Both the position numbers and the translations under genes were made by a program. Of a stretch of 9,891 bases of DNA, positions 1 to 5,582 are shown piece by piece. The DNA is taken from the NCBI GenBank assembly GCA_012522285.1, contig JAAYKS010000169.1, positions 1 to 9,891 on the forward strand, given 5' to 3'. The notes beneath the pieces were generated by a model, which searched no databases, was not told the DNA's origin, and was given only the letters and a program-made list of their open reading frames with translations. The stretch comes from Clostridiaceae bacterium (GTDB lineage: Bacteria; Bacillota; Clostridia; Saccharofermentanales; UBA5734). Position 1 is the stretch's first letter; each line of letters begins with the position of its first letter.

Positions 1-163
1 CCAATGCAAGTGTCCCGATGACCGGTAACACCTGTGCCGTCGAAAGCCATCCCGCAGCCCAGACGACGGCAGAAACCAGCGGCAGCGGCCGGGCAATCCT
101 GCCATCCCACCTCGGAAATCGGACAAAGGGCATCATGTGACGCGTACCACAACCCGAATCCAT
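1..163 (-). CDS. 5' fragment of a membrane protein, possibly ComEC (runs off the left edge)
   Basis: An uninterrupted minus-strand reading frame begins downstream of engB and leaves the window at base 1, so only about 54 residues are visible. The chosen ATG (161-163) has a very good ribosome binding site, GGGGAGG, seven bases upstream (plus-strand 171-178). An ATG at 194-196 in the same frame has a poorer site. The visible protein starts with a polar stretch containing several Arg and His residues. It then has an Arg-Pro-Leu motif leading into a long hydrophobic segment with Trp and Gly residues, consistent with a first membrane helix. An N-terminal RPL followed by a helix is what I know from ComEC/Rec2 DNA-uptake channels, but this is too little sequence for a firm call. 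It lies 86 bases after engB in the same orientation and may be co-transcribed with it. Any polytopic membrane protein remains possible. Confidence 0.5.
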   Translation of the reverse strand, partial: MDSGCGTRHMMPFVRFPRWDGRIARPLPLVSAVVWAAGWLSTAQVLPVIGTLAL

Positions 164-249
164 CTCACCGCCCTCCCCGTTTCTCCATTCTTGCATGGAG
201 TACCGGAGAGTTCCTCTCGAAGCGATCGACAGAAACGGACAACTACACC

Positions 250-855
250 CTAAATCGAGTCCGGATAAAGAAAGGACGACAGGACAGCCACCAGGGCATC
301 GATCCCTTCGCGCGACTGTGTGGACACCGCCAACGGCTCGACGGAAAAACCATTTTTATGCAGCCAGTTTCTGTGCCCTGTCATCGCACGCATGCGTTCC
401 GCCCTGCTCAATTTGTCAGATTTGTTGAAGATCGGCATAAACGGGATCTTGCGGTCGGCCAGAAACTGCATCATGATCCGGTCGGCTTCGGACGGCTCGT
501 GCCGGATGTCGAGCAACACCAGTGCGAGGTGGATCGGGCGGCCACTTTGAAAGTATTGGTCCGCCAGCCCGGAATAGCGCTGGATTTCCTGCCTGGAAGC
601 TTTCGCGTATCCGTATCCGGGCAAATCCGTCAGAAGCAAGGTATCCGCAATCCCGTAATAGACGACCAACCGCGTCTTTCCGGGGGTTGAACTGACGCGG
701 GATAGGTCTTTCCGGTTGGCCAATGCGTTGACCAGCGAGGATTTCCCGGAGTTGGACCGTCCGGCCAGCACAATCTCGGGCAGGTCCGGTTCCGGACATG
801 CCGAACTGTCGGCAGCGACAGTAATAAAGCGCATTTTGTTGAAATCTATATGCAT
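250..855 (-). CDS. engB: Ribosome biogenesis GTP-binding protein EngB/YsxC
   Basis: A 201-residue TRAFAC-class GTPase of the EngB (YsxC/YihA) family, which assists late assembly of the 50S ribosomal subunit in the cytoplasm. The family's usual length is about 190-210 residues, so it appears complete. Visible motifs are the P-loop G1 GRSNSGKSS (32-40), the G2 Thr in SSTPGKT (55-61), G3 DLPGYG (77-82), G4 NKSD (144-147) and a G5-like STQSREG near residues 178-184. The fourth P-loop residue is Ser where the family usually has Val (GRSNVGKSS), and G4 is NKSD rather than the commoner TKxD. Both remain compatible with guanine-nucleotide binding. The start is supported by an AGGAGAGG ribosome binding site about 10 bases upstream (plus-strand 866-873). 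It is divergent from prs1, with a 95-base shared upstream region. I see no convincing sigma-A promoter for it there. Confidence 0.96.
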   Translation of the reverse strand: MHIDFNKMRFITVAADSSACPEPDLPEIVLAGRSNSGKSSLVNALANRKDLSRVSSTPGKTRLVVYYGIADTLLLTDLPGYGYAKASRQEIQRYSGLADQYFQSGRPIHLALVLLDIRHEPSEADRIMMQFLADRKIPFMPIFNKSDKLSRAERMRAMTGHRNWLHKNGFSVEPLAVSTQSREGIDALVAVLSSFLYPDSI

Positions 856-897
856 GGCGTCAAAGCCTCTCCTGTTTCTTATTCGGTCGATATGGCT

Positions 898-903
898 TAT
901 AAT
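898..903 (+). promoter_or_regulatory. Candidate -10 element upstream of prs1
   Basis: A perfect TATAAT lies 47 bases before the prs1 start, in the engB-prs1 divergent region. The hexamer 17 bases upstream (TTTCTT, 875-880) is a poor -35, so this is a plausible but weak promoter call based mainly on the -10 box and its position. Confidence 0.35.
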
Positions 904-938
904 TTAGGCACCGTGTCCCCATTTTAGCACAGCTTGTT

Positions 939-944
939 AGGAGG
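939..944 (+). promoter_or_regulatory. Ribosome binding site of prs1
   Basis: A perfect AGGAGG six bases before the ATG at 951. It fixes the prs1 start and with it the unusual N-terminal extension of the protein. Confidence 0.85.
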
Positions 945-950
945 AACCCG

Positions 951-2171
951 ATGTCCGACCATCCAGAATCAGTCGACTTGACTTATGGCCCCGAGGGGGA
1001 TGAAGGTCGTCGCATGCTGGATCCTGTCGGGCCGATCGGTTTGATCGCACTGCCAGGGTCCGTCGCGTTCACCGATGCGGTGAACCAGCACATCGCGGAG
1101 CGCCGTGCCAAGGCGGTACAATCCGTGGCCAGGCACGAGGCAATCCAATCGGGCTATCTGCGCCGGGATTACCGGATCGGAGCCGACACCCGACGATTTT
1201 CGACGGGCGAAGGCCGGGCGATCATCAGCCAGACCGTACGGGGACATGATCTCTTCCTTCTGGTAGACGTCATGAACCATTCTTGCTCATATGATATGTT
1301 CGGCATCTGCAAGACCATGACGCCGGATGAACATTTCCAGGATCTCAAACGTGTCATTCTCGCCGCCAGCGGCAAAGCCCGCCGGATCAATGTCATCATG
1401 CCCTATTTGTACGAAGGTCGTCAGCACAAGCGCAACTCCCGGGAATCACTCGACTGCGCATACATGCTGCGCGAGCTCCAGGCACTGGGCGTCGTGAACC
1501 TGATCACCTTCGACGCGCACGATCCGCGGGTCAGCAATGCAATTCCCCTCAGCGGGTTTGAGAACATCCAGGTCGCCTACCAGATGCTGCGTTCCATGGT
1601 GCGCTCCGTGCCTGAACTTTGCGACAACGAGCACAGCCTGATGGTGGTCAGCCCGGATGAGGGCGGCATGGCACGCGCCATGTATTTCTCCTCGATGCTG
1701 TCGGTTCCGCTGGGTGCCTTTTACAAAAGGCGCGACTATACCCGTGTCATCGACGGGCGCAATCCGATTGTGGCGCATGAATTCCTCGGCAGCGATGTCG
1801 AAGGCAGGGATCTGTTGATCGTCGACGACATCCTCTCTTCCGGAGAGTCGTTGTTGTCCATCGCGTACGATCTGCACCAGCGCAAAGCTCGCAACATCTA
1901 TGTGGCTGCCTCGTTCGCCCTTTTCACGGACGGCGAAGAAGGCATCCGCAAGTTCGACCGCGCCTACGCGGACGGAGTCATTACGAAACTGGTATCCACC
2001 AACCTGACTTACCGGCAACCGGAGCTGCTTGCGGCTCCGTGGTATCAGGATGTCGATATGACCGGATTTGTCGCGTTGTTGATCGATACGGTCAATCATG
2101 ACGCTTCCCTGTCGTCGCTGATCGAACCGACTGGACGGATCCGCGAGATGCTGGACCAGCTGACAGGCTGA
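951..2171 (+). CDS. Long-form ribose-phosphate pyrophosphokinase, copy 1 (catalytic loop intact)
   Basis: A 406-residue cytoplasmic PRPP synthetase homologue. The family converts ribose 5-phosphate and ATP to PRPP and AMP, feeding nucleotide, His and Trp synthesis. Canonical bacterial enzymes have about 315 residues. This one has an N-terminal extension of roughly 40 residues and an insertion around 110-123. Recognisable motifs are RFSTGE (82-87, canonical RFSDGE), the ATP-binding loop YEGRQHKR (154-161, canonical YARQDRK), FDAH (187-190, canonical DLHA), VVSPDEGG (232-239), the flexible catalytic loop Lys-Arg-Arg (259-261), and the PRPP-binding loop VDDILSSGES (291-300). The Lys and second Arg align without gaps to B. 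subtilis Lys197 and Arg199. It is followed after 37 bases by a paralogue, prs2. Such long forms occur in clostridia, often in addition to a standard prs. Activity is likely but not proven by sequence. Confidence 0.88.
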   Translation: MSDHPESVDLTYGPEGDEGRRMLDPVGPIGLIALPGSVAFTDAVNQHIAERRAKAVQSVARHEAIQSGYLRRDYRIGADTRRFSTGEGRAIISQTVRGHDLFLLVDVMNHSCSYDMFGICKTMTPDEHFQDLKRVILAASGKARRINVIMPYLYEGRQHKRNSRESLDCAYMLRELQALGVVNLITFDAHDPRVSNAIPLSGFENIQVAYQMLRSMVRSVPELCDNEHSLMVVSPDEGGMARAMYFSSMLSVPLGAFYKRRDYTRVIDGRNPIVAHEFLGSDVEGRDLLIVDDILSSGESLLSIAYDLHQRKARNIYVAASFALFTDGEEGIRKFDRAYADGVITKLVSTNLTYRQPELLAAPWYQDVDMTGFVALLIDTVNHDASLSSLIEPTGRIREMLDQLTG

Positions 2172-2208
2172 CCTTTTTGCGATGCCTGACGATTTGATGG
2201 GAGTGTGT

Positions 2209-3468
2209 ATGACAGCGATATCCGGTAGCGACCAAAACTATTTTACTTATGACCAGTACGGTGCCAACCCCATGCAGCCTGTCGGGCCGATTGGGATTGT
2301 CCCGCTCAAAGGTAGCGCGGATTTCGCCGATCTTGTAAATAACCAGCTCGCAATCCGACGTCGTGAATATGTGGACTGCGCCCCCGAACTGGTCCGGGAG
2401 CACCCCGGTTTTTTGCGCGACGATTACCGGATTTCGGTGGATACCATCCGCTTTTCATCCGGCGAAGGCAAAGCTTCGTTTGTACAGACCGTCCGTGGCC
2501 ACGACTTGTTCATCCTCGTCGACGTGATGAACTATTCCTGCACGTTCCGGATGTTCGGCCACGACGTCAATATGGGGCCGGACGATCACTACCAGGATCT
2601 CAAGCGCGTCATTCTCGCCGCCAGCGGAAAAGCACGCCGCATCAACATCATCATGCCCTTTCTATACGAGAGCAGACAGGATCTGCGCAGCACGCGCGAA
2701 TCTCTGGACTGCTCGGCGATGCTCAACGAACTCGCGTCCCTGGGGGTGCACAACATCATCACGTTTGACGCGCACGATTCCCGGGTCTCAAACGCCATCC
2801 CGTTGAGCGGGTTTGAAGATATGAAACCCACTTACCAGATTCTCAAGGCCATGCTCAACCATATCAATGATCTCGGCATCTTCGACCACCGCCTCGCTGT
2901 CGTCAGCCCGGATGAATCCGGCATCAGCAGAGCCATGTATTATGCCTCGATGCTGGGGGTTCCGCTCGGCACGTTCTATCGCAAAATGGATTATGACGGG
3001 AAAACCGAAGGCAGCATCCCGGTGATCTCGTACGAGTATCTCGGAGAATCCGTAGAAGGCAAAAACATCATCCTGGTCGACGACATGATCGTGACCGGCG
3101 ACAGCATTCTGGACGTGGCCTGTGAATTGCGCAGCCGCAAGGCGGGTCACATCTATATCGTGTCCACATATGGCCTTTTCACGGAAGGGCTCGATCGTTT
3201 TGCCCGCGCCTATGAACAAGGCGTTATTGACCTGGTGTTTGCCACCAACCTGATCTATCGCCGTCCGGAACTGCTGGCCGCCCCCTGGTTTGTCGATGTC
3301 GACATGTCCAAATATGTTTCCCTGATTGTCGATGCATTGAACCACGACGCCTCGCTTTCCCGCCTTATGGACCCGACTGAAAAAATCAGGTTGCTGCTGG
3401 AGCGCGAACAAAATCTGGGGACCTACTTCAACGATTCTTCCGGAGAGGGGGGTCGAAGTAGCATCTGA
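2209..3468 (+). CDS. Long-form ribose-phosphate pyrophosphokinase paralogue, copy 2 (altered catalytic loop)
   Basis: A 419-residue paralogue of the preceding gene, alignable over nearly its whole length and clearly more than half identical by eye. An ATG at 2182 is in frame but lacks a ribosome binding site. The ATG at 2209 has GGGAG five bases upstream, and it places the shared VGPIG motif at residues 25-29 against 26-30 in copy 1. Motifs are RFSSGE (81-86), YESRQDLR (153-160), FDAH (186-189), VVSPDESG (231-238) and the PRPP loop VDDMIVTGDS (290-299). The flexible-loop Lys-Arg-Arg is replaced by Arg-Lys-Met (258-260), so the positions of the catalytic Lys and Arg of B. subtilis Prs are both changed. 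The tail has about 15 extra polar, Gly/Ser-rich residues. It could be a second enzyme with altered kinetics or a regulatory subunit of copy 1. It probably shares a transcript with copy 1. Confidence 0.87.
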   Translation: MTAISGSDQNYFTYDQYGANPMQPVGPIGIVPLKGSADFADLVNNQLAIRRREYVDCAPELVREHPGFLRDDYRISVDTIRFSSGEGKASFVQTVRGHDLFILVDVMNYSCTFRMFGHDVNMGPDDHYQDLKRVILAASGKARRINIIMPFLYESRQDLRSTRESLDCSAMLNELASLGVHNIITFDAHDSRVSNAIPLSGFEDMKPTYQILKAMLNHINDLGIFDHRLAVVSPDESGISRAMYYASMLGVPLGTFYRKMDYDGKTEGSIPVISYEYLGESVEGKNIILVDDMIVTGDSILDVACELRSRKAGHIYIVSTYGLFTEGLDRFARAYEQGVIDLVFATNLIYRRPELLAAPWFVDVDMSKYVSLIVDALNHDASLSRLMDPTEKIRLLLEREQNLGTYFNDSSGEGGRSSI

Positions 3469-3539
3469 CACACTTCTTTTCCCTTCCCCTTGCCCCGTTC
3501 TAGTAAGCTCATTCGATTCCCGCAACAGGAGAGATAGAT

Positions 3540-4748
3540 ATGCTCGATTTGATTCAAAAACTGTTCAGCGGTGTCATGTTCTTCGGGACGAAGGACGGAC
3601 TCCTGTGCCTGGGTATGTATGCCATCGGCGCAGTGCTGATCTATCTGGCAATCGCCAAAGACTATGAGCCCAACCTATTGTTGCCCATCGGATTCGGCGC
3701 CATCCTGGCCAATCTTCCTCCCGCGTTTTACAATGCGGTCGGAGAAGGATTCCCAGGCGTGATCGGAACGCCTGAAGAACCCGGGTTCTTGCAGGTCCTG
3801 TTCGATGCCGGGATCGCCTCCGAACTGTTCCCGATCCTGATCTTCATCGCGGTCGGCGCCATGATCGACTTCGGCCCTTTGCTGAAAAACCCCTACATGA
3901 TCTTTTTTGGCGCGGCCGCCCAGTTCGGTATCTTCGCCACCTTCCTGATCGCGCTGGCCGTCACCCCTCTGGCCGGGATTACCGATCCGGATCTCCGAGT
4001 CAAACTCTCCGCTGCCATCGGTATCATCGGAGCCGCGGACGGACCAACGACCATTTATGTCGCCAACCTGTTTAAGCTGGGCAAGTATATCGCGCCGATC
4101 ACAGTCGCCGCCTACTCGTACATGGCCATGGTGCCGATCATCCAACCCCCGGTCATCCGTTTGCTGACCTCGCGTAAAGAGCGCTTGATCCGCATGGAAT
4201 ATCAAGAGAACAGCGTTTCCAAAACTGCCAAAATCATTTTCCCGATCGCCATCACGATTATCGCCGGCATCCTGGTGCCCATGAGTGCAGCACTGGTCGG
4301 CTCTCTCATGTTCGGCAATCTGATCCGGGAATGCGGCGTGCTCGACAAGCTTTCCAAAGCTGCGCAAAACGAGCTGTCCAGCCTGGTGACCATCCTGCTG
4401 GGTATTACCATCGGATCCACCATGAGAGCCGCGGACTTTTTGGCACTCGAAACCCTCCTGATCTTGCTGTTGGGCCTCGGAGCGTTTGTTTTTGACACCG
4501 CGGGAGGCGTGCTGTTCGCAAAATTGTTCAACGTGTTCTTGAAAAAGAAAATCAACCCGATGATCGGAGCCGCCGGCATCTCCGCGTTCCCGATGTCGGC
4601 GCGGGTGATCCAAAAAATGGCCAAAGACGAAGATCCGACCAACTTTGTGTTGATGCAGTCGATCAGCGCCAACGTGGCCGGACAGCTGGGATCTATCGTT
4701 GCAGGCGGAATCATCATCGCGCTGGTCGCAATGTTCTTTACGGTATAG
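3540..4748 (+). CDS. oadB: Sodium ion-translocating decarboxylase, beta subunit
   Basis: A 402-residue, very hydrophobic polytopic membrane protein of the OadB/MmdB/GcdB family. This subunit carries out decarboxylation of carboxybiotin coupled to Na+ export. The signature GAADGPTTIY places Asp167 at the position of the Na+-site Asp203 of Klebsiella OadB. NPMIGAAGISAFPMSAR (339-355) gives Asn339, Gly343, Ser348 and Arg355, with exactly the spacing of Asn373, Gly377, Ser382 and Arg389. SANVAGQLGS supplies Asn378, matching Asn412. Tyr192 and Tyr194 lie near the Tyr229 position. All key residues I can recall are present, so it should be functional. The length is slightly below the enterobacterial 433. 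The start has AGGAGAG six bases upstream (3527-3533). It follows prs2 by 71 bases without a visible terminator and is followed by oadG. Which acid is decarboxylated (oxaloacetate, methylmalonyl-CoA, glutaconyl-CoA or malonate) cannot be told from this subunit. Confidence 0.95.
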   Translation: MLDLIQKLFSGVMFFGTKDGLLCLGMYAIGAVLIYLAIAKDYEPNLLLPIGFGAILANLPPAFYNAVGEGFPGVIGTPEEPGFLQVLFDAGIASELFPILIFIAVGAMIDFGPLLKNPYMIFFGAAAQFGIFATFLIALAVTPLAGITDPDLRVKLSAAIGIIGAADGPTTIYVANLFKLGKYIAPITVAAYSYMAMVPIIQPPVIRLLTSRKERLIRMEYQENSVSKTAKIIFPIAITIIAGILVPMSAALVGSLMFGNLIRECGVLDKLSKAAQNELSSLVTILLGITIGSTMRAADFLALETLLILLLGLGAFVFDTAGGVLFAKLFNVFLKKKINPMIGAAGISAFPMSARVIQKMAKDEDPTNFVLMQSISANVAGQLGSIVAGGIIIALVAMFFTV

Positions 4749-4783
4749 CGGCTGCGGTCGCATTGCGAAAGGAGTTGGTATAA

Positions 4784-4939
4784 ATGCTGGAATGGATAGA
4801 AACCGCAGGCATCATGGCAAAAGGTGGATTTATCGCGGTTGCGGGTCTGCTCCTGGTTTTTGCGGTCTTGGTCCTTTTCTTCCTCTCCATCAAGTTGCTG
4901 GGGAGAATTGGAAAGAACGGGGAAGATCCCACGGACTAG
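4784..4939 (+). CDS. oadG: Probable sodium pump decarboxylase gamma subunit (OadG-like), 51 aa
   Basis: A short gene that begins 35 bases after oadB, with AAAGGAG (4768-4774) nine bases before its ATG. The 51-residue product has a short amphipathic N-terminus. A single membrane helix follows at about 15-38, rich in Leu, Val and Phe and ending in SIKLLGRIGKNG, and then a short charged tail. This layout, and the helix ending in a KLLGRI-like sequence directly after oadB, is typical of OadG/MmdD gamma or delta subunits, which anchor and stabilise the decarboxylase complex. It is shorter than the usual 75-100 residues and lacks the Pro/Ala-rich linker and C-terminal region that contact the alpha subunit and can carry Zn ligands. 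It therefore represents a minimal version. The hydrophobic profile and position support the call; sequence identity alone would not be decisive. Confidence 0.8.
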   Translation: MLEWIETAGIMAKGGFIAVAGLLLVFAVLVLFFLSIKLLGRIGKNGEDPTD

Positions 4940-4954
4940 CACTCTCTCTAGTCC
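4933..4954 (+). other. Small hairpin spanning the oadG stop codon
   Basis: GGACTAG (4933-4939, containing the TAG stop) pairs perfectly with CTAGTCC (4948-4954) around an 8-base loop. There is no U tract after it, so it is not a terminator by itself. It could protect the 3' end of the message or be incidental. Confidence 0.4.
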
Positions 4955-4970
4955 GCTCTTCGACAAAGAC

Positions 4971-5010
4971 AATGGCCGCAACGGAATCTCCGCTTGCGGC
5001 CATTTTACTT
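4971..5010 (+). terminator. Intrinsic terminator after oadG
   Basis: AATGGCCGCAA (4971-4981) pairs over 11 perfect base pairs with TTGCGGCCATT (4994-5004). An additional inner CGGA/TCCG stem forms within the loop, and TTTTACTT follows. It ends the prs1-prs2-oadB-oadG block 31 bases after the oadG stop. The stem may also stop leftward transcripts from the small membrane-protein gene at 5093, although the minus-strand tail is less T-rich. Confidence 0.85.
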
Positions 5011-5092
5011 ATCCATAGGGAGCATCTATCGAGTGAATCAGGGATGGATGCACGGATGTAGCCCAAGCCGCACTGGCCCGGATTGACCTTTC

Positions 5093-5416
5093 TCAACCCG
5101 CTTTCTCGGGGCGGGTCCACACAAGAAAGCGAATCCAGAGCAGGACTCCAACGATCGCCGCCTCGATGCCGAGTACGGTGAAAAAAAGGTCGTAACGGAA
5201 TGAAACCGCATAGAGATCAATAGCAACCAACAACGCCAGACCCAGAATTGCCGTCACCACTCGTCCAAAAAAAGTCATCGTCAGAAGCTGCCAAAGCGAG
5301 CGAAAAGTCCCGGGCTTTTTACCGGACTTCTTTCGAGTGCTCCCCGAACGGCTGCTCCCGGCAGATTTTCTACCGCCTGTGGCGGAAGATGTTTTGGTTG
5401 TCGTGGCTCGCCTCAT
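5093..5416 (-). CDS. Small two-helix membrane protein with a basic Ser/Thr-rich N-terminus, function unknown
   Basis: I do not recognise a family. The protein begins with about 35 residues rich in Ser, Thr, Lys, Arg and Gly (low-complexity, strongly basic, presumably cytoplasmic). Two hydrophobic segments follow at about residues 52-70 and 77-100 of the 107-residue form, with an Arg/Tyr/Asp-containing turn between them and a basic C-terminal tail. This suggests a hairpin in the membrane with both ends inside. The ATG at 5416 is preferred because GGAG lies just upstream (5421-5424, a short four-base spacing). The in-frame ATG at 5431 would add five residues but has no ribosome binding site. 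The gene lies directly after the terminator of the lipoprotein gene, with a TATAAT at 5453-5458, so it is probably transcribed on its own. It lies tail-to-tail with oadG. Confidence 0.6.
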   Translation of the reverse strand: MRRATTTKTSSATGGRKSAGSSRSGSTRKKSGKKPGTFRSLWQLLTMTFFGRVVTAILGLALLVAIDLYAVSFRYDLFFTVLGIEAAIVGVLLWIRFLVWTRPEKAG

Positions 5417-5452
5417 ATCGCTCCGATCCATCCGTTGTCTATAGTTGAAACC

Positions 5453-5458
5453 ATTATA
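5453..5458 (-). promoter_or_regulatory. Candidate -10 element for the small membrane protein
   Basis: Read on the minus strand this is a perfect TATAAT, located between the terminator of the upstream lipoprotein gene and the start codons at 5431/5416. The matching -35 position is only a run of T residues, so the promoter is plausible but not strong. Confidence 0.35.
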
Positions 5459-5474
5459 TCCATTTGATGCGCAA

Positions 5475-5514
5475 ATAAAAACCGTGCCCTCCCCTTTTCA
5501 GAGGAGAGCACGGT
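5475..5514 (-). terminator. Intrinsic terminator of the first solute-binding lipoprotein gene
   Basis: On the minus strand ACCGTGC (5514-5508) pairs with GCACGGT (5487-5481). After one mismatch a further four base pairs form (5503-5506 with 5489-5492), and the loop is about 10 bases. A T-rich tail (TTTTATTT on the minus strand) follows directly. It lies about 70 bases after the stop codon at 5583. Confidence 0.85.
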
Positions 5515-5582
5515 CTCTTTGCGGTACTTAGGTGTTTGATGACTTACCACCAAATCCCAGTAGAGCATTCGGTCACGTGAGA

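Noticed and set aside
34..690. A long plus-strand open frame of 218 codons over engB
   Set aside because: It lies antisense to engB and the partial gene, is rich in Arg, His and Pro without any family motif, and has no ribosome binding site. It is a GC-bias shadow.
3469..3539. Pyrimidine-rich gap between prs2 and oadB as a possible promoter or terminator
   Set aside because: No hairpin with a T tract and no paired -35/-10 boxes are visible. Only the oadB ribosome binding site can be supported.
3675..4763. A 362-codon minus-strand open frame opposite oadB
   Set aside because: The translation is extremely Asp/Gln/Arg/His-rich, as expected for the complement of a hydrophobic membrane protein, and oadB motifs are unmistakable on the other strand.
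4699..5061. A 120-codon plus-strand frame overlapping the end of oadB and all of oadG
   Set aside because: It starts inside oadB in another frame without a ribosome binding site and runs through the terminator hairpin. oadG in the alternative frame explains the region.
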